From Promicromonospora sp. Populi (lineage in GTDB: Bacteria > Actinomycetota > Actinomycetes > Actinomycetales > Cellulomonadaceae): a stretch of 64,000 nt of DNA. Below, one piece after another: positions 31,792-39,924 of the stretch (its first letter is position 1; each line of letters begins with the position of its first letter). The translations under genes were made by a program, and so were the position numbers. The notes beneath the pieces were generated by a model. It worked only from the letters and a program-made list of their open reading frames with translations. It was not told the DNA's origin and searched no databases. The stretch lies in assembly GCF_041081105.1 (NCBI RefSeq), contig NZ_CP163528.1, positions 1-64,000 on the forward strand. Reading direction: 5' to 3'.

Positions 31792-32685
31792 CTAGCGGAT
31801 GCCCGTCACGTTGACCCGGATCGACAGGAGCAGGTTCGAGGCGGTCACGAACAGCACGTTGCGCTTGGGGCCACCGAAGGTGAGGTTCGAGCACACCTCG
31901 GGCAGCAGCAGCTTGCCCAGCAGGGTGCCGTCGGGGTCGAAGCAGTGCAGGCCGTCGTGGGCGGCCACCCAGAGTCGGCCGGCGTCGTCGACCCTTACGC
32001 CGTCGAAGCCGCCCGCGTCGGAGGTGCCGAGCACCTCGCCGCCGGACAGGGAAAGGTCCGGTCCCACGTCGAAGCGCCGCAGGTGCTTGCGTGGGGTGTC
32101 GACGATGTAGAGCGTTTGCTCGTCTGCGGAGAAGGCCAGGCCGTTGGGGCGGACGAAGTCGTCGGCGACCCGGGTGACCGACCCGTCCGGGTCCCAGCGG
32201 TAGACGTGGCAGCCACCGATCTCCGGCGTGGCACGGAAGCCCTCGTAGTCGCTCTGGATGCCGTAGTCCGGATCGGTGAACCAGACGCTCCCGTCGCTGC
32301 GCTCGACCAGGTCGTTGGGGCTGTTGAACCGCTTGCCCTGCCAGCTGTTGGCCAGCACGGTGACCGAGCCGTCGGGCTCGGTGCGTGTCACCGCCCGGGT
32401 GCCCTGCTCGCACTGGAGCATCCGGCCCGCACGGTCGATCGTGCGGCCGTTGGCGTAGCCGCCCGGGCTGCGCCAGACGCCGACGCCGCCGGTCGCCTCG
32501 TCCCAGGCGAGCACCCGGTCCTCGGGGATGTCGCTGAACAGCAGGGTGCGCCAGGCCGGCGAGTAGGCCGGCCCTTCGAGCCAGCTGCCTTCGTCGAAGA
32601 GCACCTTGATGTACTCGTCCCCGTTGACGGCGGCGAACCGCTCGTCGCGGCGTTCCCACTGGGCGCGGATCCTGGTCACGGTCAC
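31792..32685 (-). CDS. SMP-30/gluconolactonase family lactonase
   Basis: A 297-residue six-bladed propeller: WLEGPAYSPAWRTLLFSDIP (with the metal-ligand Glu), WRSPGGYANGRTIDRAGRML, FNSPNDLVERSDGSVWFTDP (Asn ligand), VRPNGLAFSADEQTLYIVDT and GGFDGVRVDDAGRLWVAAHD (Asp ligand). All are typical of sugar lactonases. The GTG start at 32685 follows AGAGGAA; the frame continues upstream to 33006 but without support and across a divergent promoter. It lies convergent to the polyol operon and could hydrolyse an aldonolactone. Confidence 0.85.
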   Translation of the reverse strand: MTVTRIRAQWERRDERFAAVNGDEYIKVLFDEGSWLEGPAYSPAWRTLLFSDIPEDRVLAWDEATGGVGVWRSPGGYANGRTIDRAGRMLQCEQGTRAVTRTEPDGSVTVLANSWQGKRFNSPNDLVERSDGSVWFTDPDYGIQSDYEGFRATPEIGGCHVYRWDPDGSVTRVADDFVRPNGLAFSADEQTLYIVDTPRKHLRRFDVGPDLSLSGGEVLGTSDAGGFDGVRVDDAGRLWVAAHDGLHCFDPDGTLLGKLLLPEVCSNLTFGGPKRNVLFVTASNLLLSIRVNVTGIR

Positions 32686-32754
32686 TTTTGGTTCCTCTGC
32701 TCGGGCATGGTCACGGTGTGACATCATGCAGCCACAAACTCGGACGGGGGTGAA

Positions 32755-33135
32755 ATGCCAGCTCGAAGGCTCGTCGCGATGATGATTGTGGGTGTTGTTC
32801 TGCTGGCGGGGTGCGCAGTCGACGTCGAGGCAATTCCTGGCACCTACAGCGAGGCCGACGGGGATGCCGAGATCCGTCTCGACGAGGACCGCACGTTCGT
32901 AGCGACCGCGGTTCCCGGGAGTGCCGTCGACGCCGATCTCAGCGATGAGGCCTTGGATTTCTCGGGCAGGTGGGAGTGGGTAGACAGCTCGACCTCCCGT
33001 GAACACGTCTACCTGATGGTCGATGACGGCGGGCCCAGCGACCTCAGAGGGGTCCAGCTCTATGTCGAGGGTGCTGACACGGTGGCGTTCATCGAGAGCC
33101 CGGGCAGCCCTCCGTCCCTCGTCCTGGAGCGGTGA
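32755..33135 (+). CDS. Small lipoprotein of unknown function
   Basis: A 126-residue protein with a lipoprotein signal (MMIVGVVLLAGCAVD, Cys at about 20) and an acidic mature domain. The mature segment IPGTYSEADGDAEIRLDEDR with TFVATAVPGSA and FSGRWEWVDS resembles the compact beta-barrel sensor-like domains seen in actinobacterial lipoproteins (a 'GxYxxxxG...I.L..DGTF...G.W....' pattern). A ribosome-binding site GGGGG lies 5 nt upstream. No specific function is inferred. Confidence 0.75.
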   Translation: MPARRLVAMMIVGVVLLAGCAVDVEAIPGTYSEADGDAEIRLDEDRTFVATAVPGSAVDADLSDEALDFSGRWEWVDSSTSREHVYLMVDDGGPSDLRGVQLYVEGADTVAFIESPGSPPSLVLER

Positions 33136-33156
33136 CGAGCACGTCCCCCATCCAGG

Positions 33157-33753
33157 TCAGCCGGCGGCGAGCACCTCTGCGACCGTCGTGACCTCGATCA
33201 GCGGTGCGTAGAGCCGCATTACCTCCAGGGCGCGCTCGTGGTTCTCAGCCGTCGAGCCCGCGCAGGCGTCCGCGACGACCAGGACCCGGCGGCCCGCATC
33301 GGCGGCGGCGAGCGCCGTCGAGAGCACGCAGCAGTCGGTGGCGACGCCCACCAGCACCAGCTCGCCGGCCCCGCGCGTGGCGGCGTCGAGCTCCGGCCCC
33401 CACTTGCCGAACGTGGCGCGGGAGACGACGGGCGCCCCGGCGGTCACGGCGTCGGCCAGGCCGGCGATGTCGTAGATCGGGTCGTCCTCGGGCACGAGCG
33501 CGAACGGCCACTCGTCGAAGTAGGTGCGCCAGGCGCCGTCGGGCACCTTGGGGGCGACGTACCTGGTGAGGACCGTGCGGCCCGCGAATGCGGGGAGCAG
33601 ACGGCGGGTGCCCGCGAGCGCGCTCGGGTAGGCGGGGGCGGCCCAGGGGCTGGACGGGCGCGCGAAGACGTCCTGCATGTCGATCACGACCAGGGCGGCA
33701 TCGTGCCCGACGGCGCCTGCTCCGCCGTCGACCGGCGTTCCGCCGTCCGTCAT
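33157..33753 (-). CDS. Cysteine hydrolase of the isochorismatase superfamily
   Basis: A 198-residue protein with the catalytic Asp in LVVIDMQDVF, Lys in RATFGKWGPEL and Cys in VGVATDCCVLSTALAA: a full Asp-Lys-Cys triad with the cis-peptide VATDCCV motif. The family includes nicotinamidase, N-carbamoylsarcosine amidase and ureidoacrylate hydrolase. Its start overlaps the stop of an NCS1 nucleobase permease (ATGA at 33750), so it probably hydrolyses an amide derived from the imported base, such as a ureido or carbamoyl compound, or nicotinamide. Confidence 0.85.
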   Translation of the reverse strand: MTDGGTPVDGGAGAVGHDAALVVIDMQDVFARPSSPWAAPAYPSALAGTRRLLPAFAGRTVLTRYVAPKVPDGAWRTYFDEWPFALVPEDDPIYDIAGLADAVTAGAPVVSRATFGKWGPELDAATRGAGELVLVGVATDCCVLSTALAAADAGRRVLVVADACAGSTAENHERALEVMRLYAPLIEVTTVAEVLAAG

Positions 33754-35174
33754 CGCTCCTCCTGGCGGCGCACCGCGCCGGCGCTCAGCAGGAGCGTGCC
33801 GGCGAACCCGAGGACCAGGGCGACGAGCACGCCGAGGTTGGCGCCCGCCCAGGCGCCGTCGGACCCACCGAGCGGGCCGAGCAGGTAGCCCTGCCAGCCG
33901 AGCCACGGCGCGTAGGTGTTGGTGACCAGACCCCAGCCGATCGCGGTGCCGCCCAGGACCAGGAGCACGGCGACCCAGTTCACGGACCCGTACCGGCCGG
34001 AGGCGGAGTACAGGTCGGCGTCGGTGTAGTCGCGGCGGCGCAGCAGGATGTCGGCGAGCAGCACGCCGCACCACGCGGCGACCGGCACGCCGAGCGTTAT
34101 GAGGAAGCCCTGGAACGGGCCGATGAACGAGTCGGCGACGAACACCACGTAGATCGCGCCGACGATCATCAGCGCGCCGTCGATCGCTGCCGCCACCCAG
34201 CGAGGCGCGGGCAGCCCCAGGGACAGCAGCGCGAGCCCGGAGGAGTAGATGTCGAGCGCCGCGCCGCCGATCAGCCCGGCCAGGGCCACGATGGCGAACG
34301 GGATCAGGAACCACGTGGGCAGGATCGTGGACAGGGCGCCGATCGGGTCGGCGCCGATCGCCTCGTTGAGCGCCGGGTCGGAGCCTGCGAGCAGCAGGCC
34401 GAACACCAGCAGCACCACGGGGGCGAGCGAGGCGCCCAGGGTGGTCCAGCCGACGATCCTCGGGCCGGAGGCGGAGCGCGGCAGGTAGCGCGAGTAGTCG
34501 GCCGCCATGTTGACCCAGCCCAGGCCGAACCCGGTCATCATGAACACGAGCCCGCCGATCACCTGCGGCCCGCCCCCGGCCGGGAGCGCGGAGACCGCCG
34601 CCCAGTCGACGTGGCCGGCGACCAGGAAGATGTAGACCACGGTGAGCACGGCCGTCAGCACCGTGATGACCACCTGCAGCCGCATCACCAGGTCGAACCC
34701 GAAGATGCCGGCGACCACCACGATGCCCGCCACGACGACGAGGGCCACGACCTGCGTGATCGTGCCGCCGCCCCAGCCCAGCGTGCTAAGCACTGTCGAC
34801 GTCGCGAGCGTGGCCAGCGCCACCAGCACCGTCTCCCAGCCCACGGTGAGGATCCAGGACAGCAAGGCGGGCAGCTTGTTGCCCCGCACGCCGAACGCGG
34901 CCCGCGACAGCACCATGGTCGGTGCCGACCCGCGCTTGCCGGCCAGCGAGATGAACCCGCAGAACAGGAACGACACCACTATGCCGACCACGCCGATCAC
35001 GGTTGCCTGCCAGAACGACACGCCGAACCCGAGCAGGTAGGAGCCGTAGCCCAGCCCGAGCACCGACACGTTGGCCCCGAACCAGGGCCAGAAGAGGTTG
35101 CGCGGCGACCCGCGCCGTTCCGTCTCGTCGATGGTGTTCAGGGCGTTGGTCTCGACGCTACCGGGGGCGCTCAT
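33750..35174 (-). CDS. NCS1-family nucleobase:cation symporter (cytosine/purine permease)
   Basis: A 474-residue transporter with about twelve TM segments. The NCS1 hallmarks are ETNALNTIDETERRGSPRNL then FWPWFGANVSVLGLGYGSYL near the N-terminus, the TMVLSRAAFGVRGN segment, and MTGFGLGWVNMAADYSRYLP in the middle. The N-terminus resembles cytosine/hydroxymethylpyrimidine-type carriers. It is coupled to a downstream isochorismatase-fold hydrolase. The ligand could be cytosine, allantoin, hydantoin or a vitamin precursor. Confidence 0.87.
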   Translation of the reverse strand: MSAPGSVETNALNTIDETERRGSPRNLFWPWFGANVSVLGLGYGSYLLGFGVSFWQATVIGVVGIVVSFLFCGFISLAGKRGSAPTMVLSRAAFGVRGNKLPALLSWILTVGWETVLVALATLATSTVLSTLGWGGGTITQVVALVVVAGIVVVAGIFGFDLVMRLQVVITVLTAVLTVVYIFLVAGHVDWAAVSALPAGGGPQVIGGLVFMMTGFGLGWVNMAADYSRYLPRSASGPRIVGWTTLGASLAPVVLLVFGLLLAGSDPALNEAIGADPIGALSTILPTWFLIPFAIVALAGLIGGAALDIYSSGLALLSLGLPAPRWVAAAIDGALMIVGAIYVVFVADSFIGPFQGFLITLGVPVAAWCGVLLADILLRRRDYTDADLYSASGRYGSVNWVAVLLVLGGTAIGWGLVTNTYAPWLGWQGYLLGPLGGSDGAWAGANLGVLVALVLGFAGTLLLSAGAVRRQEER

Positions 35175-35261
35175 GGTGGAGATCCTGCCACTGGCGCAGG
35201 CCCGACGGCGAGAGGTGTTGCGCAGACCACTGTTGAACCCAGGTCAGCTCGGGTCGGGACG

Positions 35262-35297
35262 CCGAAGGGCCCGCACCGTGTGGTGCGGGCCCTTCGG
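35262..35297. terminator. Strong bidirectional terminator
   Basis: Arms CCGAAGGGCCCGCACC and GGTGCGGGCCCTTCGG form a perfect 16-bp stem with a GTGT loop. It lies just downstream of the NlpC/P60 gene (stop 35319) and upstream of the NCS1 gene start, so it separates two leftward units. Confidence 0.8.
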
Positions 35298-35318
35298 GGT
35301 GTGCGGTTCCGTTCCGGC

Positions 35319-36107
35319 TCAGCCGACGCGGAGGAAGACCGGGCTGGACTGCCAGATCGACGAGTAACGCACGGTCTCGCCGGGGACCGGAGCCTCGATC
35401 TGCATGCCGTCGCCCGCGTAGATGGCGACGTGGCCGGGGCTCCAGATCAGGTCGCCCGGCTGGGCCTCGGCCGCGGAGACCTGGGTGCCGACGTCGCGCT
35501 GCGCCGAGGAGGAGTGCGGCAGGCTGACGCCGACCTGGGCGTAGACGTAGGACGTGAAGCCGGAGCAGTCGAACCCGGCAGGGGTGGAGCCGCCCCAGAC
35601 GTACGGGACGCCGAGGTACTGCATGGCGATGTCGACGATCGCCGAGTTGGACGCGGCCGGGGCCACGGCGGCGGCTTCCTCAGCCACGGCTTCCTCAGCC
35701 ACGACGGGCTCAGGCTCCGGCTCCGGCTCCGGCTCGGGCGCCGGCGTCACCTTGATGGTGCCGGTCTCCAGCTCGAACTCGCTGTCGGCGGCCACCTTCA
35801 CGGCAGGCGCGGTGTCGACCTTCGCGGTGGTCAGCTCGGCGGGCACCGTGGTGTTCGCCTCCCGGGCGGCCGCCTGCACGGCGTCCTTGACGGCCTTGAG
35901 CTCTGCGGTGTTCGTGCTGGGGTCCTCAGCCGGCGCGGCGGTCGCGGGGACGCCGAGCAGCGAGACGACAAGGCCCGAACCGGCCGCGACGAGCGCGCCA
36001 CGGCGGGCTGCGCTGGACAGACCACGGCTGGCAGCGCGAGAGATGGGGGTCAGGGGGGTGATAGCTCTGCGGGCAGCACGATGGCGCCCAGGCGTGCGTG
36101 TAGTCAC
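35319..36107 (-). CDS. Secreted NlpC/P60 peptidoglycan endopeptidase
   Basis: A 262-residue protein: an Arg-rich signal region (RRGALVAAGSGLVVSLLGVP, cleavage after ATA-A), a helical Ala-rich segment, a Pro-Glu repeat linker (APEPEPEPEPEP), and an NlpC/P60 domain. Catalytic Cys is in AGFDCSGFTSYVY, His in SPGHVAIYAGDG, and the third polar residue region is MQIEAP. It cleaves D-Glu/meso-DAP-type peptide bonds in the wall. The GTG at 36107 is chosen for the GGGAGAGAC site upstream. The 5' leader is a ydaO-type riboswitch, so expression is expected to respond to c-di-AMP and osmotic state. Confidence 0.92.
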   Translation of the reverse strand: MTTRTPGRHRAARRAITPLTPISRAASRGLSSAARRGALVAAGSGLVVSLLGVPATAAPAEDPSTNTAELKAVKDAVQAAAREANTTVPAELTTAKVDTAPAVKVAADSEFELETGTIKVTPAPEPEPEPEPEPVVAEEAVAEEAAAVAPAASNSAIVDIAMQYLGVPYVWGGSTPAGFDCSGFTSYVYAQVGVSLPHSSSAQRDVGTQVSAAEAQPGDLIWSPGHVAIYAGDGMQIEAPVPGETVRYSSIWQSSPVFLRVG

Positions 36108-36121
36108 GTTCTGTCTCTCCC

Positions 36122-36290
36122 GGCGCCTACGAGGTGAGCTGTCGGATTCGGATCGGAGACTGACCCGGCCGCGGTACTGCTCGTTGTGCGGCTTCACCCC
36201 AAGGGCACCCGATGGTGCCCGCAAACGGTGGTTCCCCCGTCCCTGTCGTCTGGCTGTTGCAGATCTCGCGGCGGTGACAGGGCTCGGCGT
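36122..36290 (-). ncRNA. Probable c-di-AMP riboswitch (ydaO/yuaA leader)
   Basis: On the minus strand the leader of the NlpC/P60 gene contains the conserved blocks of the ydaO-yuaA class in order: CGGGGGAACC, then TTGGGGTGAAGCCGC, then CCGACAGCTCACCTCGTAGG followed directly by CG and the gene's ribosome-binding site. This class binds c-di-AMP and in actinobacteria commonly controls wall hydrolases such as NlpC/P60 and Rpf proteins. Boundaries are approximate. Confidence 0.85.
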
Positions 36291-36493
36291 CCGCCTCGAG
36301 AGCTCACGGAATTGCCGTGAGCGGGATCGAACGTAACCCCCGACCGTCCGATAGTCACAATCGGATTACGCCTATCCGGCCTGCTGGCGTACCTATTGAC
36401 GGCAAATCGGACATGGGATAGGTCACAGTGCGCGGGTCCCCGCCCTGGTCAGGGCGGTGCCCGCGCACCGGAGACCGAATTGTCGGGTGAGAC

Positions 36494-37834
36494 CTACTCC
36501 GGCAGCACGTTGTGGTTGCCCGCGAACAGGTTCTCGGGGTCGTACCGACGCTTGATCCCCGCCAGCCGGTGGTACGTCTTGGCGGGGTAGACCGCTGCGA
36601 CGTCATCCTCGGTGGCCGTCGAGAGGAAGTTCGCGTAGGCGCCGCTGAGCTGGGGGGCGAGCCGCCCCCAGATCGCGTCCAGGCCCGGACGAGCCGCCTC
36701 GACGACCGGCTGCGGACCACCGGTGAGGGTCACGACCATCAGCTCCGCTCTGCGGTGCGGATAGGCGGTCGCATCGTCCGGGACCTTGGACACCGCACCA
36801 CCCACCCCGCGGACGGCGATCAGCGGCGACCCCGGCGACGTCCCGACCTCGGCGAGGATCCGCAGGGTCTCGGGCACCGACTCCCGCTCGACGAACCCGT
36901 TCCGGGCGACAAGCTGGATGCCGGGCGGCGGCGTCGCGCCCTCTTCGAGGATGTCCGCGTACGGCGTCAGCGCGACGTCGTCGTCCAGGACCGTCCCGAG
37001 CCGGCGGATCGGGTCCAGCGCCCGGTCCGCGAGCTCTGCGTCGTCGCCGTCGAAGGCGACGTGGATCTCGACCGGAGCCTCGGGGCCGCCGGCGAACGGG
37101 TTGGCGAGGCTCGCGATGGACGTGAGCTCCTCCGGGGCGGTACGGAGGTAGTCCGCCCAGCCCTGGAGCACGGCACCGGCCTCCGCCGCCGGGAAGGTGA
37201 CCTTGCCGAAGAAGACGTCGGTCGTCGGGTGCGCCGCGAACTCGAAGGCGGTCACGACACCGAAGTTGCCGCCGCCACCGCGGATCGCCCAGAACAGGTC
37301 CGGGTTCTGCTCGGCGCTCGCGGTCACGACCTCGCCGTCGGCGATGACCACCTCAGCGGCGACCAAGTTGTCCAGGGCCAGGCCGTACTTCCGTACCTTC
37401 CAGCCGATTCCGCCGCTCAGCGTCAGCCCGCCGACGCCGACGCTCCGGGTGTCGCCCGAGGAGATCGCCAGGCCGTGCGCGGCCAGTGCCGTCGCGACCT
37501 GGCCCCAGGTGGCGCCGCCGCCGATCCGCACGAGGTGACGTTCGTCGTCGACGACCTCGATGTCCGCGAGCTCGCTCAGGTCGATCACGACGCCGCCGTG
37601 ATTGGTGCCGAAGCCCGGAAAGCTGTGGCCGCCGCCGCGCACTGACAGGGCGAGCCCCGAGCCGCCGGCGAATCCGACAGCCGCCCGCACGTCCTCGACC
37701 GTCTTGGGCCGCAGGACATACGCCGGGCTACCCGTAGTCAGCACCGAGCGACTGGCCGACTCGTACTCGGCTCCGCCGGGCTCGATGATGTCGCCGCCGA
37801 AGCCGCGGCGAAGAGTTTCGAGCGCTGAGTTCAT
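36494..37834 (-). CDS. FAD-binding oxidoreductase (BBE-like, PCMH fold)
   Basis: A 446-residue flavoprotein. The PCMH FAD domain has VEDVRAAVGFAGGSGLALSV, RGGGHSFPGFG (His position for 8-alpha-N1-histidyl FAD) and GVGGLTLSGGIGWKVRKYGL. The C-terminal BBE segment is FLSTATEDDVAAVYPAKTYH with RLAGIKRRYDPENLFAGNHN. The second cysteine of bicovalent BBE enzymes (usual G-V-C-P) is replaced by GGGATWGQV, so FAD is probably attached only through His. GGAAGG precedes the ATG at 37834. It is divergent from an ECF41 sigma factor whose promoter motif lies upstream of this gene too, so it is probably part of the ECF41 regulon. Confidence 0.88.
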   Translation of the reverse strand: MNSALETLRRGFGGDIIEPGGAEYESASRSVLTTGSPAYVLRPKTVEDVRAAVGFAGGSGLALSVRGGGHSFPGFGTNHGGVVIDLSELADIEVVDDERHLVRIGGGATWGQVATALAAHGLAISSGDTRSVGVGGLTLSGGIGWKVRKYGLALDNLVAAEVVIADGEVVTASAEQNPDLFWAIRGGGGNFGVVTAFEFAAHPTTDVFFGKVTFPAAEAGAVLQGWADYLRTAPEELTSIASLANPFAGGPEAPVEIHVAFDGDDAELADRALDPIRRLGTVLDDDVALTPYADILEEGATPPPGIQLVARNGFVERESVPETLRILAEVGTSPGSPLIAVRGVGGAVSKVPDDATAYPHRRAELMVVTLTGGPQPVVEAARPGLDAIWGRLAPQLSGAYANFLSTATEDDVAAVYPAKTYHRLAGIKRRYDPENLFAGNHNVLPE

Positions 37835-37897
37835 GACGTTCCTTCCAGAGGGGGTTCCACAGGGGGTGACCTTGCGTGTTGCACCGAACGACCACAA

Positions 37898-37924
37898 GAC
37901 TCCGCGGACCCGATGCGTGTGACA
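37898..37924 (-). promoter_or_regulatory. ECF41-type promoter facing the FAD oxidoreductase
   Basis: On the minus strand TGTCACA (37924-37918) is followed after 16 bp by AGTC (37901-37898), one mismatch from the ECF41 consensus TGTCACA-N16-CGTC. It lies 64 bp upstream of the oxidoreductase start, in the correct orientation. Confidence 0.65.
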
Positions 37925-37968
37925 GGCGGCCATGTGACCTGGGCCATATCGGGCGGCTGAAGCGCCGG

Positions 37969-37995
37969 TGTCACAAGATGGCGCTGCCCGGCGTC
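37969..37995 (+). promoter_or_regulatory. ECF41-type autoregulatory promoter
   Basis: TGTCACA (37969-37975), 16 bp, then CGTC (37992-37995): an exact match to the described ECF41 promoter. It lies 37 bp upstream of the sigma-factor start codon, so the sigma factor probably transcribes its own gene. Confidence 0.8.
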
Positions 37996-38031
37996 CTGTG
38001 GTGAGACTGTCCAGACGAACAGGAGCCACCC

Positions 38032-38922
38032 ATGGCAGGCACGTCCCAGGCCGCACCCGACCCCGCCACCGAGGCGTTCGTCGCCCACCGCAACCTGCTG
38101 TTCACGATCGCCTACGAGATGCTGGGCTCCGCCGCCGACGCCGAGGACGTTCTGCAGGAGACGTGGCTGCGGTGGGCGGGCGTCGACCTCGATTCGGTGC
38201 GGGAGCCCCGGGCGTACCTGATCCGGATCACCACCCGGCAGGCGCTGACCCGGCTGCGCACGCTCGGCCGGCGCAAGGAGTCGTATGTCGGCCCCTGGTT
38301 GCCGGAGCCGCTGCTCACCGCGCCCGACGTCGCCGAGGACGTCGAGCTGGCCGACAGCGTCTCGATGGCGATGCTGCTGGTGCTGGAGACGCTCGCACCG
38401 ACCGAGCGGGCGGTATTTGTGCTGCGGGAGGTGTTTGCCCTGGACTACGACGAGATCGCGGACGCCGTCGACAAGAAGCCGGCGGCGATCCGCCAGATCG
38501 CTCACCGGGCGCGAGCACACATCGCGGCGCGCCGACCGCGCGGGGTCGCCTCCGCCGCCGAGACCCGCAGCGTGCTCGCAGCGTTCCGGGGGGCGGTCGA
38601 GACGGGCGACCTGCAGAGCCTGCTCGACGTCCTCGCGCCCGACGTCGTGCTGCTGAGCGACGGCGGCGGCGTGGTGCCGGCCGCTCTGGAGCCCCTCGTG
38701 GGCGCCGATGGTGTGGCGTTCGTGCTGGGCCGGATCCCCGACGTGGCGGTGCTGGAGCCGGCGCAGGTCAACGGCTACCCGGCGCTGATCGTCCGGGTCG
38801 AGGGCAAGATCAGCACCGTCCTGGCGGTGCGCATCGACAACAGCCTCGTCACCGGGCTCTACGCGGTGCGCAACCCCGACAAGCTGTCGCACATGGAGCG
38901 GGAGACCTTGCTGAGCCGCTGA
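38032..38922 (+). CDS. ECF sigma factor, ECF41 group, with SnoaL-like C-terminal domain
   Basis: A 296-residue sigma factor. Region 2 has LGSAADAEDVLQETWLRWAG; region 4 has LETLAPTERAVFVLREVFAL with DYDEIADAVDKKPAAIRQIA. The C-terminal NTF2/SnoaL-like extension (about 180-296) carries the ECF41 marks WLPEPL in the linker, DGGG near 209 and NPDKL near 283. In ECF41 proteins this extension replaces the anti-sigma factor and both activates and restrains the protein. Neighbouring COE-type oxidoreductases are the usual targets; here the divergent flavin oxidase fits. Its stop lies in an 8-bp tandem repeat shared with the convergent gene. Confidence 0.92.
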   Translation: MAGTSQAAPDPATEAFVAHRNLLFTIAYEMLGSAADAEDVLQETWLRWAGVDLDSVREPRAYLIRITTRQALTRLRTLGRRKESYVGPWLPEPLLTAPDVAEDVELADSVSMAMLLVLETLAPTERAVFVLREVFALDYDEIADAVDKKPAAIRQIAHRARAHIAARRPRGVASAAETRSVLAAFRGAVETGDLQSLLDVLAPDVVLLSDGGGVVPAALEPLVGADGVAFVLGRIPDVAVLEPAQVNGYPALIVRVEGKISTVLAVRIDNSLVTGLYAVRNPDKLSHMERETLLSR

Positions 38923-38958
38923 GCCGCTGAGCCGCTCGGCCGCTGAGCCGCTCGGCCG
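38911..38958. repeat. Six tandem 8-bp units at a convergent gene junction
   Basis: CTGAGCCG x3, CTCGGCCG, CTGAGCCG, CTCGGCCG run without interruption. The unit length is not a multiple of three, so each added unit shifts frame. On the plus strand it supplies the ECF41 stop; on the minus strand it contains no stop in any frame. Confidence 0.85.
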
Positions 38959-38965
38959 GTCCGGG

Positions 38966-39924
38966 CTAGCCGGCTCCGCGAGCACTGCCTCGGCCACCAC
39001 CAGGTCCTCCCAGGACATGCCCGTGCTCTTGAACACGAGCGGCCGCGCGGGGTCGGGTCGCACAGCGCCGGTCACGACGTCGCGCAGCGGCACCAGGTCC
39101 TCGGCGCGGAGCGCGCCGTCCGCTATCGCCAGGACGACGTCGCCCGCCTCGCGCAGGGCCGCGCCCGGATCCTCGACGACGACGGTGGCGCGCGCGAGCA
39201 GCCCGGCGGGCAGCTCCCGGGCGTCCGGCTCGTGCGAGCCGACGGCGATCACGGCAGCGGTGTCGGCGATCAGGGCGGCGTCGAACAGCGCCTCGCGCGC
39301 CGACGTCGTACACACGACGACGTCGGCGGCGCGCAGCGCGTCGTCGGACTCCCGGCCGCCCAGCCGGACCACGGTGGCGCCATCGATCCGTGCGCCGTCG
39401 GTCCGGGCGACCCGGTCCGGGTCCCGGACGAGCTGGGTGACCTCACCCAGCGTCCGGCGCCCGCCCAGTGCGTCCGCGAGCGTCGCGACGTGCCCGTGCG
39501 CCTGCGGTCCCGCGCCGATGACCGCCACGCGGAGCGGGTCCGCGCCGTCGAGCAGCCGGTCCAGCACCGCCGCCACCGACACTGCGGGCGTGCGCAGCGT
39601 GGTCAGGGCGATCCCGTCCAGCACGGCGACCACGCCGAGCGTGGCAGCGTCGAGGAGCAGGTAGGAACCCTGGACGCGGGGAAGCCCGAGGGCCGCGTTG
39701 GCGGGGGCAACCGTGGCGACCTTGATCCCGACGTGCGTCCGGTCGCCGCCGCCGTCGGACGGCATGAGCAGCAGCTCGCCGGCCCGCACCGGCACACCCT
39801 GGCGCGGCAGGTCGGCGGCCGGGTCCAGCCCGCCCGCGAGGGCGGCGCGGAGGGCGGTGACGGCGTCGGCGGGGGAGCAGGCGGCCGCCACAGCCGCGGC
39901 GTCCAGCACGAGGGGCGCGCTCAT
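38966..39924 (-). CDS. Ornithine cyclodeaminase/mu-crystallin family reductase (no proper stop)
   Basis: About 320 residues of an OCD-family protein: conserved Lys in GDRTHVGIKVATVAP, YLLLDAATLGVVAVLDGIAL, TLRTPAVSVAAV, Rossmann motif VAVIGAGPQAHGHVATLADA, and IAVGSHEPDARELPAG. Homology ends near 38966, but the frame has no stop there: it continues antisense through the ECF41 gene to 37831 (697 codons in all). A TAG lies one frame away at 38966-38968, so a frameshift or repeat-length change near the 8-bp array is likely. Coupled by ATGA to a proline-racemase-family gene, it is probably a delta1-pyrroline-2-carboxylate reductase for hydroxyproline or proline catabolism. Confidence 0.75.

Noticed and set aside
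33588..36137. An 849-codon open frame on the plus strand
   Set aside because: Antisense shadow of the NCS1 permease and NlpC/P60 genes.
37831..38965. The downstream 370 codons of the OCD open frame as genuine protein
   Set aside because: They are fully antisense to a well-supported ECF41 gene and show no domain; reported as a lost stop instead.
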